In this document: in pieces, positions 34,164 to 42,353 of the stretch
Layout of the letters: every line of letters begins with the position of its first letter
Numbering within the stretch: the first letter of the stretch is position 1
From: JAAXGI01 sp965206975
GTDB lineage: Bacteria; Gemmatimonadota; Gemmatimonadetes; Longimicrobiales; Gaopeijiaceae
Direction: 5' to 3'
DNA length: 64,000 bases
NCBI GenBank assembly: GCA_965206975.1
Contig: OZ242253.1
Coordinates: forward strand, 1,674,001 to 1,738,000
Program-made: the position numbers and the translations under genes
The notes under the pieces: model-generated
The model's input: only the letters and a program-made list of their open reading frames with translations
Database searches by the model: none
What the model was told of the DNA's origin: nothing

Positions 34164-34952
34164 TCAGCTCAGGCCGAGCCAGGCCAGGAAAGCGAGGCCT
34201 GCACTCCAGCAGTACCAAGAAAACGCCGGAAACGCCCGGCTCTCGAGTACGGCAAGGAAGAAGCGGATCGCGAGGATCCCCGTCACACCCGCAACCGCGA
34301 AGCCCGCCCATGCGGCCGCACCGGTGAGCCCGTCCGGATCCTGGCCGAGCCCAGCGAGCGCGAGGAGTCCTGCACCGGCGATTGCGGGAACTGACATCAG
34401 GAACGAGAAGGCGGCGGCCTCCAATGGCGCCACGCCGAGCCAGAGCGCCGTAGTCACGGTTGCTCCAGACCGCGAGATGCCGGGCACGAGGGCGAGCGCC
34501 TGGGCGACACCGACCAGGAGCGCTGCCCGGACCCCGAGCTCTGTGGAGAAGGGCCGCCGGAGTGCCCAGCGAGTCGAGTAGAGAAGTGAGCCGGTAACGA
34601 TGAGTGCGAACCCGACGACAGCGGGGCGATCGAAGATCGACTCGATGACATCTGCGAAGAATACTCCGAGAACCCCCGCCGGGAGCGTGGCGAGCAGGAT
34701 GAGGCCGGCGTACCGAAAGTCCTCGCTGCGGGGCGCGAAGCTGACTCCCATCGCAAGCGCCAAGATCCGGCGACGATACACGATGAGGACGGAGAGGAGT
34801 GTCGCGAGGTGCAGGATGACCGCGAAGCGCACTCCCGGAATCCGAAGAGATAGGAGTTGCTGACCGATCACCAAGTGCCCCGAGGACGACACGGGGAGGA
34901 ACTCGCTTGCCCCCTGGACCATGCCGAGAACCAATGCTTCCCAGAGACTCAT
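34164..34952 (-). CDS. uppP: Undecaprenyl-diphosphatase (BacA type)
   Basis: Inner-membrane phosphatase recycling undecaprenyl diphosphate for cell-wall synthesis; 262 residues, 7-8 helices. The two active-site strings are complete: Q-G-A-S-E-F-L-P-V-S-S-S-G-H-L near residue 12, and P-G-I-S-R-S-G-A-T near residue 158. ATG 34952 (M-S-L-W-E-A-L-V) is the start; the upstream open frame to 35063 is not coding-like. It is monocistronic and likely constitutive; family members confer some bacitracin tolerance. Confidence 0.95.
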   Translation of the reverse strand: MSLWEALVLGMVQGASEFLPVSSSGHLVIGQQLLSLRIPGVRFAVILHLATLLSVLIVYRRRILALAMGVSFAPRSEDFRYAGLILLATLPAGVLGVFFADVIESIFDRPAVVGFALIVTGSLLYSTRWALRRPFSTELGVRAALLVGVAQALALVPGISRSGATVTTALWLGVAPLEAAAFSFLMSVPAIAGAGLLALAGLGQDPDGLTGAAAWAGFAVAGVTGILAIRFFLAVLESRAFPAFSWYCWSAGLAFLAWLGLS

Positions 34953-35213
34953 TCTGGCTTCCTTCCCCGAGAGCCCGGTTCGGGCGTGTGCTCGGCGGTA
35001 TCTAGGGAAGTCGGAGGGCGGGGCGAGGACCGTCCTCGTGTAATGGCAGCCTGTCCGGCCCATACCCGCGACTCGGTGAGATGATCGGCAGCGGCCGTCG
35101 CGGTGGCCGGAGGGGTCGCGGGGAGAGCCCGCCCAGGCCTATTCTCTCCCGCGTGGCCTGCCCGGAGCGAAGGGGAAGGGGGGAGCGCGCGGGCCGACGA
35201 GAGGGTGTGACGA

Positions 35214-35882
35214 TTGGCGAGAGACGACGCCGAAGCGACCGTCCGAGTCGTGGTGACCGGGTTCGAGGCCTTTGACGGGCGCGAGAAGAACCGCTCGTGG
35301 GAGCTCGTACGGCGAATTCGGGGGCGGCCGGGTACTGCGGTGATTCGTCTGCCGGTGGACTTTCGCCGCCTCGGCCCGGCGGTCTCCCGGATCGTTCGGA
35401 CGCGACCCGACGCGATCCTGATGGTTGGGGAGGCGTCGACGCCGCTCGTTCGGGTGGAGCAGATCGGACTCAACGTCGTGGACGCCGAGTGCCCCGACAA
35501 TGCAGGGCGGCTGCCACGGTCGGAGCCGGTCGTCCCCGGGGGCGCCTTGGCGCTCGAGGCGTGGTGGGACGCGCGGAAGGTGGTCCGGCGGTTGCACCAA
35601 GAGGGAATTGAAGCGAGCGTGTCGTTCCATGCCGGGACCTTCGCCTGTAACGCGGCGCTCTACCGGGCTCTTCACCTGGCTTGCGAAGGGAGCCAGGCCG
35701 GGAGTCCGCGCGCCGGGGACCGGCCCGCCATCGGCTTTCTCCACATTCCGAATGTGGAGAAGCCGGCCGGGCTCGAGGGCCCGAAACTCACGTGCGCACT
35801 CGAGATCGGCCTCGAGGAACTGCTCGCCACTCGCGGGGAGACCCGAGCTCTTGCGAATCGACCTGGAGATGCCCCCGAATGA
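35214..35882 (+). CDS. pcp: Pyrrolidone-carboxylate peptidase
   Basis: Cysteine peptidase C15 removing N-terminal pyroglutamate, 222 residues. The triad fits Glu82 (R-V-E-Q-I-G-L-N), Cys145 (A-G-T-F-A-C-N-A-A-L-Y) and His177 (F-L-H-I-P-N-V-E). The opening V-T-G-F-E-A-F-D-G is diagnostic. The start is probably TTG 35214, with GTG 35241 as alternative. Its end overlaps the following acetyltransferase remnant by 14 bases. Cytoplasmic. Confidence 0.92.
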   Translation: MARDDAEATVRVVVTGFEAFDGREKNRSWELVRRIRGRPGTAVIRLPVDFRRLGPAVSRIVRTRPDAILMVGEASTPLVRVEQIGLNVVDAECPDNAGRLPRSEPVVPGGALALEAWWDARKVVRRLHQEGIEASVSFHAGTFACNAALYRALHLACEGSQAGSPRAGDRPAIGFLHIPNVEKPAGLEGPKLTCALEIGLEELLATRGETRALANRPGDAPE

Positions 35883-36273
35883 GCGGGATCGGCAAGGGCT
35901 CGTTGATGCCCTCATGGACCATAGCGGACGCAGGTACGGGGATCCGACGGCAAGGCCCGTTGGGCTCTTTCTTCGGGATGAGGACGGGACCCTATGTGGC
36001 GGGATCACCGGGAACCTGAGGTGGTCCTGGCTCTATATAGAGATGCTCTGGGTACGGAGGATCTCCGGGGGCAAGAGTACGGAAGCCAGCTCCTCGAGGG
36101 GGCCGAGCGGTTTGCGGCCGCGAGCGGCGGGGTGGCCGTGCACTTGGATACCGACGGTGACGAGACGCTGGCCTTCTACCGTAAGCGCGGCTACGAGGTC
36201 TTTGGAACGCTGGAGGGCTTTCCCCCAGGGACCCCGCCAACATTTTCTGCGGAAGTGGCTACGCGCGGCGTGA
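35869..36273 (+). pseudogene. GNAT acetyltransferase with two compensating frameshifts
   Basis: The first part (from ATG 35869) reads V-G-L-F-L-R-D-E-D-G-T-L then W-S-W-L-Y-I-E-M-L-W-V, a GNAT N-terminal half. Near 36045-36060 the sense shifts to another frame (E-D-L-R-G-Q-E-Y-G-S-Q-L-L, the acetyl-CoA loop, then F-Y-R-K-R-G-Y-E-V-F-G-T-L-E-G-F-P-P-G). Near 36220-36235 it returns to the first frame for P-R-Q-H-F-L-R-K-W-L and a stop at 36273. The composite is an ordinary 134-residue GNAT. Either a decayed gene or two sequence errors. It sits between pcp and hemQ. Confidence 0.75.
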
Positions 36274-36322
36274 ACGCGTCCGGGCGTGAGCCTCGCTCAC
36301 TCAGACTTGCTAACCCGGGATC

Positions 36323-37150
36323 ATGACAGTGGGAACGATCGCTCCCTTGGTGCTCGACGGCTGGTTCATCCTCCACCAGTTCTTTCGTCTCGTCCCGGAG
36401 GGGCAGGACGGATCCGATGAGCGAGCCGCCGCGCTGGACGCGCTTCGAGATCTTCTCGCGCCCATGGAAGACCTGGGGAGCGAGGGGTGGAGCGGGCTCT
36501 ACCGGATCGTGGGCGGGGGCGTCGATCTCATGGCCGTCCACTTCCGGGATTCCCTCGAGGCGCTCGGGGAGGTGGAGCAGATCCTGCAGAGCGATCCGGC
36601 CGGCTTGCACCTGGCGCTGTCGAGCGACTACCTCTCCGTCGTCGAGCTCTCCCTCTACAACCTGACCGCGACGCTCGCGGCCGAAGCGAAGGAGGGGGGA
36701 GTGGAACTCGGCTCCGAGGAGTGGCGTGCGATGGTAGAGCGTCAGCTCTCGAAGGAGCTGGAGAAGCGCTATGTGCAGGACCGCCTGCACCCGGTGCAGC
36801 CCGAAGAGCTCTCGTACGTGTGCTTCTACCCGATGGACAAGCGTCGAAATGAGGGACAGAACTGGTACCGGCTCCCCCTCGAGGATCGCGTAGCGATGAT
36901 GCGAGATCACGGCTCGACGGGGAGGCGCTACGCCGGACGTATCTCCCAGGTCATCTCAGGCTCGATGGGGCTCGACGACTGGGAGTGGGCCGTCACGCTC
37001 TTCGGTCGTTCCCCGAATGACTTCAAGGAGCTCATCGCGGAAATGCGGTACGACGAGGTGAGCGCGGTCTACGCCGAGTTCGGCAGCTTCTGGGTGGGCT
37101 ACCGTATCTCGGCAGACCAGATCGCCGGGGCGCTCGCGGAGTATCCCTGA
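36323..37150 (+). CDS. hemQ: Coproheme decarboxylase HemQ (ChdC)
   Basis: Chlorite-dismutase-family protein of 275 residues performing the last step of the coproporphyrin-dependent haem route. The proximal haem histidine fits M-R-D-H-G-S-T-G-R-R-Y-A. The catalytic Tyr-Lys pair is present in Y-P-M-D-K-R-R ... N-W-Y (equivalent to Tyr145 and Lys149 of Staphylococcus aureus). D-D-W-E-W-A-V-T-L-F follows. No signal peptide, so cytoplasmic. This route is best known in monoderms but occurs in several diderm phyla. No other hem gene in the window. Confidence 0.93.
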   Translation: MTVGTIAPLVLDGWFILHQFFRLVPEGQDGSDERAAALDALRDLLAPMEDLGSEGWSGLYRIVGGGVDLMAVHFRDSLEALGEVEQILQSDPAGLHLALSSDYLSVVELSLYNLTATLAAEAKEGGVELGSEEWRAMVERQLSKELEKRYVQDRLHPVQPEELSYVCFYPMDKRRNEGQNWYRLPLEDRVAMMRDHGSTGRRYAGRISQVISGSMGLDDWEWAVTLFGRSPNDFKELIAEMRYDEVSAVYAEFGSFWVGYRISADQIAGALAEYP

Positions 37151-37165
37151 AACGGCCCCGTTTCC

Positions 37166-37699
37166 TCAGGTGGCCAGCCAGGCGAAAAGCAGGGCAAGCA
37201 GGGCAAGGCAGAGCCAGCCGAGGAGCGCGGTCAGGACGGCCTTTCCTGTCGACACATCCAGAGCCTCACGGATGGCCACGATCACCGCGACCAGTATCCA
37301 GATGCCGACAATTCCCTCGATCATCCCGCCGACGACGGGCAGGGCCGCAGCCACGAATAGGATCCCAGGCGACTGGGCGAACCCGAGCGTGCGGAGAAGC
37401 TCACCCCAGCTTGCGGTCCCGCCGAGCAACTTGTCCCCGACCAGATAGGTGACGCCTGCCCAGATCAGCCATCCCGCCACCGCGCCAACGATACCGCCAA
37501 GCGGGCCGGACTCGGCAGGTCCTGTCCCGCCGATCAACGACGCGACCGCCACCACCATGACCACCCCGGCCGCCTGGCCGGTGGCCGACGAGTCGTGTTC
37601 GACCTCATTGTAGATGGAGACGTCTAGCATGGCTGCCCGGATGATCCGGGCTGTCCAGCTCCTCCGGATCCCTCCGGCTGACGGGTCTCCCTGCACCAT
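37166..37699 (-). CDS. Yip1-domain membrane protein
   Basis: Integral membrane protein of 177 residues with about four to five helices (G-V-V-M-V-V-A-V-A-S-L-I, then G-G-I-V-G-A-V-A-G-W-L-I-W-A-G-V-T-Y-L-V, then P-G-I-L-F-V-A-A-A-L-P-V-V). The G-x-G-x-W and helix layout match the Yip1 family; its role in bacteria is unknown. It ends 15 bases from the convergent hemQ and starts 13 bases after the DUF4202 gene, so it probably closes the ppk transcript. Confidence 0.75.
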   Translation of the reverse strand: MVQGDPSAGGIRRSWTARIIRAAMLDVSIYNEVEHDSSATGQAAGVVMVVAVASLIGGTGPAESGPLGGIVGAVAGWLIWAGVTYLVGDKLLGGTASWGELLRTLGFAQSPGILFVAAALPVVGGMIEGIVGIWILVAVIVAIREALDVSTGKAVLTALLGWLCLALLALLFAWLAT

Positions 37700-37712
37700 G
37701 GTTCGCGCCTCC

Positions 37713-38309
37713 TTATTGGCTCCTGCTTAGAGCCTCGTGAATCAGCCGGCGGGCGTCCCCGCTCATCTCCAGCCGCAGCGCCGCGTCTCGGCCGCGCTCA
37801 CTCATCTTTGCCCACGTCTTTCGAAGGATGCGCACCAACTTCTCGTCCTCGTGGTCGTGTGAGAACTCGCCGAAGTAGTACTCCAGGAAGACGAGGCAGA
37901 CCACATCCTCGAGCGTTTGGGCGTCCGGGTCGCGGGCTAGGCCCTGCTTCCTGATTAGGCGGGTGATGGCTTGGATCGTCGCCGCCTCGTACCCGACTTC
38001 GGCGAGAACCTCGCTCGCGAGTTCGGCGTGGAATCGCATCAGGCGGGAACGCCACGCCCGGTAACCCTTCCGTCCAGCGGGATACTCGGAGCGCGGGATC
38101 TTCCACCTGGCAATGTGTTGCGCCCGGGCGGCCAGCCGGAGTGCTTCGCAGGCCGCTGGTTCGAAGTCGTCGAGCCGTTCCGACATGCGGCGTGCGTAGA
38201 CGAGCTCCTTCGGTTCCTTCGACCCCGAGATGATCTCGCTTCGGGGATCCGCGGCGTTGATCCGGTCGAAGCGGGCGAAAGCGGCCTCGATACGGGAGGG
38301 GTCGGTCAT
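37713..38309 (-). CDS. DUF4202 protein
   Basis: Cytoplasmic helical protein of 198 residues, recognised as DUF4202. Marks are A-A-R-A-Q-H-I-A-R-W-K-I-P-R-S-E-Y-P-x-G-R and E-D-V-V-C-L-V-F-L-E-Y-Y-F, with histidine and acidic residues that could bind metal (H-I-A-R-W, then F-H-A-E-L, then H-D-H-E-D). The layout resembles an HD-like fold without the full signature. I start at ATG 38309 (M-T-D-P-S-R-I-E). It follows ppk1 by 54 bases in the same direction; no function is known. Confidence 0.83.
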   Translation of the reverse strand: MTDPSRIEAAFARFDRINAADPRSEIISGSKEPKELVYARRMSERLDDFEPAACEALRLAARAQHIARWKIPRSEYPAGRKGYRAWRSRLMRFHAELASEVLAEVGYEAATIQAITRLIRKQGLARDPDAQTLEDVVCLVFLEYYFGEFSHDHEDEKLVRILRKTWAKMSERGRDAALRLEMSGDARRLIHEALSRSQ

Positions 38310-38363
38310 TCTTCCGTACACCGGGTTTGGCGGGCGAAGGGAGCTTCCTACGCCCGCCGTGTG

Positions 38364-40667
38364 TCAAGCGCTCGCTCGTCGACCGCGAGGCCGCGATCCG
38401 GGGCCCGGGTCCAGTCGCGGTGTACCCGTGCTCTCTCCGAAACCGGACTCTGCGAGCTCAGGCGCGGGCGAAATCGGTGTCACCTGAGTCGGCCCGTCAG
38501 CTCCGGTACTCCTGCTGTCGCCCGCGGGCCCGCGGGCCCACCTGCGCAGCTTGGCGTCCTCCATCAGTGCTTGGTGAAGTGTCACCGGCTCCTCGCCGGG
38601 CGCGGGGGATCGCCGGTCGAAGCGGCCGGTTGCCGAGAGCTCCCACGCGAGTTGGTTGTCTGCGAGCGCGAACTCGAGGACGCGCCCAAGCCGCGCCTTC
38701 AGCCCTGCATCGTCGATCGGCACGACGGCCTCGACCCGGGAATCCAAGTTTCGCCTCCGCCAGTCGGCGCTCCCGATGAAGAACTCGGGGTTGCCGCCGT
38801 TGTCGAAGTAGAAGATCCGGTCGTGCTCGAGGAAGCGCCCGATGATGCTGATGACCCGGATGTTCTCGCTGCAGCCGGCGAGCCCGGGCCGGAGGCAGCA
38901 GTGTCCGCGAACGATGAGATCGATGGAGACGCCTGCACGGGACGCCCCGTAGAGGAGCCGGATGATCTCCGTATCGTCCATCGCGTTCATCTTCGCCACG
39001 ATACGGGCAGGGCGTCCCTCCTGCGCGTTCGCGACCTCCCTGGCGATCAGCTCCGCGAAGGTTCTCCTCATCAAGCCGGGTGCGACGACGAGTCGCCGGT
39101 ACGTCTGTGCGGGCGCGTAACCCGTCAGGTAGTGAAAGAGGTTCACGAGATCGGCGCCGATCTCGGGGTCGCAGGTGAGGAGTCCCAGGTCGGTGTAGAC
39201 GCCCGCGTTCTCCTTGTGGTAGTTCCCGGTACCGATATGACAGTACGTCCTGGGGTGCCCGTCCTCCTCGCGTATGACGAGAAGCGCTTTGGCGTGCGTC
39301 TTTAAGCCGACGACGCCGTAGGTGACGTGCGCACCGACGGTCTCCAGCATCCGCGCCCACTCGATATTGTTTTGCTCATCGAATCTCGCCTTTACCTCGA
39401 CCATGACGGCCACCTGCTTTCCGAGATCGGCCGCGCGAAGGAGGGCTCGGATGACCTGGGAGTCGTCGGAGGTCCGGTAGAGTGTCTGCTTGATGGCGAG
39501 TACCGCCGGGTCTGCCGCCGCCTCCTGCAGGAGGCGGAGAATCGTGCTTGAGAAGCGTTCGTACGGGTGATGGACTAAGATGTCGCCCTCGCCGAGGACG
39601 GAGAAGATGTCCCGCTCGGCGGTGCCTTCCCCGTCCGCGAGTGCGAGCCGGTCGGGAACGGCAGGCTCCCACGGTTCGAGCTGGTGCTCGGGCAAATGCA
39701 GGTTGCCGAGCTCGATGCAGTCGGCGAGCGCGAGCTCCTCTTCGAGTTCGACGAGGTCCTCGATGCCGAGGTCGAGCTCCTTGAGGAGGAGTGCCCGGAG
39801 GTGGGGTGGCATCGCCTTCTCGACCTCTAGGCGGACGACGGGTGCCAGCCTCCGCTCCCGGAGTTCCTCGGAGATCATCGCGATGAGGTCCTCTGCCTCC
39901 TCCTCTTCCCTCTCGATGTCGGCGTTCCTGGTGACGCGAAAGGCGTGGACGCGAATGATCTCCATCCCGCGGAAGAGTTCGGCGACGTTGTGTCGCACGA
40001 TCTCTTCGATGGCGACGAATCGACGATCCCCTCCCGTGCCTCGCACTGGGAGCCAGCGTTCCCTATGGACCGGGACCTTCACCCGGGCGAAGTGAAGCGC
40101 AGCGGAGTCCGGGTCTCGCATCTCGATCGCGAGCGAAAGGCTCAGATTCGAGATGAAGGGGAAGGGGTGGCCCGGGTCCACGGCGAGGGGGGTGAGGATC
40201 GGGTATAGGTGCTCGCGGAAGTACAGCGTGAGTTCGTGCTCCTGCGCCGTGGTGAGCCCGCCGTAGCCGATCACGCGAACACCCGCCACCTCGGCGAGGA
40301 GCGGCTTCAACTCCTCTCCCCAGTAGCGGTCGATCTCGACGTCCATCACGTGTCTCGCCTCGCGTGCCAGGGCGAGGACTTCCGATGGAAGCCGGCCGTC
40401 CGATGCCGTCCTTGTCACACCGGCGGCCTCCTGGCGCCGGAGCCCGCCGATCCGCTTTTGCACGAACTCGTCGAGGTTCTGGGCCGCGATCCCGAGGAAC
40501 CGAACGCGCTCGAGAACCGGGAGACTCGGGTCGCGAGCTTGCCAGAAGACGCGCCAGTTGAAGTCGATCCAGCTCAGCTCCTGGTTGAAGTAGAGCGAGG
40601 GGTGGTCGAGCTCCGCATCTGCGGGTACCTCGCAGGGGCGGACGGCCTTGGGAAGCGGGTTCGTCAT
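38364..40667 (-). CDS. ppk1: Polyphosphate kinase 1
   Basis: Reversible polyphosphate synthesis from ATP, 767 residues. It opens Y-F-N-Q-E-L-S-W-I-D-F-N, the fixed N-terminal helix. The phosphorylated histidine should be that of K-T-H-A-K-A-L-L-V, and the second active-site string is R-G-H-C-C-L-R-P-G (most have Ile in place of His). H-I-G-T-G-N-Y-H lies between them. Start at ATG 40667. Upstream by 76 bases is ppx, so both arms of the polyphosphate cycle are transcribed together. Membrane-associated in other bacteria. Confidence 0.95.
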   Translation of the reverse strand: MTNPLPKAVRPCEVPADAELDHPSLYFNQELSWIDFNWRVFWQARDPSLPVLERVRFLGIAAQNLDEFVQKRIGGLRRQEAAGVTRTASDGRLPSEVLALAREARHVMDVEIDRYWGEELKPLLAEVAGVRVIGYGGLTTAQEHELTLYFREHLYPILTPLAVDPGHPFPFISNLSLSLAIEMRDPDSAALHFARVKVPVHRERWLPVRGTGGDRRFVAIEEIVRHNVAELFRGMEIIRVHAFRVTRNADIEREEEEAEDLIAMISEELRERRLAPVVRLEVEKAMPPHLRALLLKELDLGIEDLVELEEELALADCIELGNLHLPEHQLEPWEPAVPDRLALADGEGTAERDIFSVLGEGDILVHHPYERFSSTILRLLQEAAADPAVLAIKQTLYRTSDDSQVIRALLRAADLGKQVAVMVEVKARFDEQNNIEWARMLETVGAHVTYGVVGLKTHAKALLVIREEDGHPRTYCHIGTGNYHKENAGVYTDLGLLTCDPEIGADLVNLFHYLTGYAPAQTYRRLVVAPGLMRRTFAELIAREVANAQEGRPARIVAKMNAMDDTEIIRLLYGASRAGVSIDLIVRGHCCLRPGLAGCSENIRVISIIGRFLEHDRIFYFDNGGNPEFFIGSADWRRRNLDSRVEAVVPIDDAGLKARLGRVLEFALADNQLAWELSATGRFDRRSPAPGEEPVTLHQALMEDAKLRRWARGPAGDSRSTGADGPTQVTPISPAPELAESGFGESTGTPRLDPGPGSRPRGRRASA

Positions 40668-40743
40668 CCTTGCGTTTGCCTGGTCACGTGGTTCTGCCCT
40701 CGCCAAGTCGGGCCGCGGAGCCCGATACAGGGCGGCCCCTCGT

Positions 40744-42345
40744 TCAAATGACCTCGGCCTCGATGCGGAGCAGGCGCCGGAAGGCCGAGTCGAAGAGCTT
40801 ACCCTTCTTTCGAAGCGCCCACTCCTCGAGTGTGAGGCGTCCCCGCGTTCTGAGTCTGAGGGTGACGACGTCCTCCTCGATCCGCGCCCGGATCCTTTCT
40901 ACCCGGCACACGTGCTCCCGGTCGAGGGCGTCCGCGACGCGGAGGATCGCCGCCAGGCGCCGGACGCGCTCCCGCCCTGTTGCCCCGAGTTCCTGGTACC
41001 CCGGATGGGTCTCCTTGGGCTCGGCCCGGCGGTGGTAGCGGGCGAGAAGCGCCACGAGGCGCAGCTCGGCCGGGGAGAGTTCCGGGAGCTCGGAATTCTC
41101 GATAAGGTACATCGAGTGCTTGTGATGGCCCCGGTACGAGATGAATTGGCCGATATCGTGGAGGAGCGCGCCCGCGAGAAGGAGGTTACGGTCCCTCGGT
41201 TCGAGCTCGTGGAGGGCGCCGAGCTGGTCGAAGAGCTCGAGCGAGAGCCGGGCGACCTGCTTGCCGTGCACTTCGTCGAATTGATAGCGCCTTCCGAGGG
41301 TGATCGCAGCGGCCCGGATCTCCTCGACCGCCCGGTCACGGTGCGCCCGCTGGTCGTCTAGCTCGTCCGCCAGGTCGAGGACGAGCCCCTCCTTCACCCC
41401 GACCGCCGGAACGAGGATCTCCTTGGCTCCGACCACCTCGGCGATTCGTTCGTATACGACGGCTGCGGGCAGGATCACGTCCGCGCGATCCTCCCGCAGG
41501 TCGAGGCGCCTCACCCTCTCGGCGTAGCTCAGGCTCGCGAGCCGAGCGATGACGGCTCGCAGGTCGGTCCGACGAAGCCGGCACACCGCATCGGTCGGCC
41601 ATCCTCCATTTGCGAGCGAGGCCAGGCTCTCGATGTTCCCCCCGGTCGCGATCGTGCCCGCCGGCTCCCACTCGGCGACGGCCCTCGGGACCTTGAGGAC
41701 GTGGACGTAGCGCTCGAGGAGTTCGTAGAAGTGCGGCTCGTCCTCCGAGGGCCCGTCCTCCTCCAGTGCCTGGAGGAGGCGGACGGAGCCGAGCGTGTGC
41801 GACTCAGTCCAGACGATCCCCTCCCTCCCCACGACCGAGACCTCCACGCTTCCGCCGCCCAGGTCCATCATGAGCCAGTGCTCGGAGCCGAAGTCGATGC
41901 GCTCCCGGACCGCGATCCAGACGAGCCGGGCCTCTTCGCTCCCCGAGATCGTCTCCAGGTGGATGCCTGACTCACGCCGGACCCGCTCCACGAACTCGCC
42001 CCCGTTCCGGCTCTCCCGCACGGCGCTCGTGGCGACGGCTCGGTAGTGCGTGATCCCCAAGTCGTCGATGCGTCTCCGAATCAGCGTTAGTGCGGAGACG
42101 CCGGCGTCCATCGTCTCCGCCGAGAGCCTCCGCTCACGCGTGAAGACATCGCGGCCAAGGCGCACGGCAAGGCGCTCCGCCTCGATTACGGCGTAGGTGC
42201 CCGACGCGGAGACTTCCGCGACGAGATAGCGGATCGCGTTCGAGCCGACATCGATCGCCGCGACGCGGTGCGAGGGAAGAGACCCCGGGGAGAGCGTGCC
42301 TCCGGGGCCGGCCTTGGGAGCGGCGACGACTTGCGGGGGGGACAA
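40744..42345 (-). CDS. ppx: Exopolyphosphatase / guanosine pentaphosphatase
   Basis: Ppx/GppA phosphatase of 533 residues, with an N-terminal ASKHA ATPase-like half and a C-terminal HD-like half. Motifs: A-I-D-V-G-S-N-A-I-R, S-G-S-E-E-A-R-L-V, D-L-G-G-G-S-V-E-V-S, and L-L-H-D-I-G-Q-F-I. No ATG fits: the sense begins just after a TTG at 42345 (L-S-P-P-Q-V-V-A), 8 bases after ilvD. Degrades long-chain polyphosphate or converts pppGpp to ppGpp; both are family activities. Lies with ppk1. Confidence 0.92.
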   Translation of the reverse strand: MSPPQVVAAPKAGPGGTLSPGSLPSHRVAAIDVGSNAIRYLVAEVSASGTYAVIEAERLAVRLGRDVFTRERRLSAETMDAGVSALTLIRRRIDDLGITHYRAVATSAVRESRNGGEFVERVRRESGIHLETISGSEEARLVWIAVRERIDFGSEHWLMMDLGGGSVEVSVVGREGIVWTESHTLGSVRLLQALEEDGPSEDEPHFYELLERYVHVLKVPRAVAEWEPAGTIATGGNIESLASLANGGWPTDAVCRLRRTDLRAVIARLASLSYAERVRRLDLREDRADVILPAAVVYERIAEVVGAKEILVPAVGVKEGLVLDLADELDDQRAHRDRAVEEIRAAAITLGRRYQFDEVHGKQVARLSLELFDQLGALHELEPRDRNLLLAGALLHDIGQFISYRGHHKHSMYLIENSELPELSPAELRLVALLARYHRRAEPKETHPGYQELGATGRERVRRLAAILRVADALDREHVCRVERIRARIEEDVVTLRLRTRGRLTLEEWALRKKGKLFDSAFRRLLRIEAEVI

Positions 42346-42353
42346 GAGCCGGC

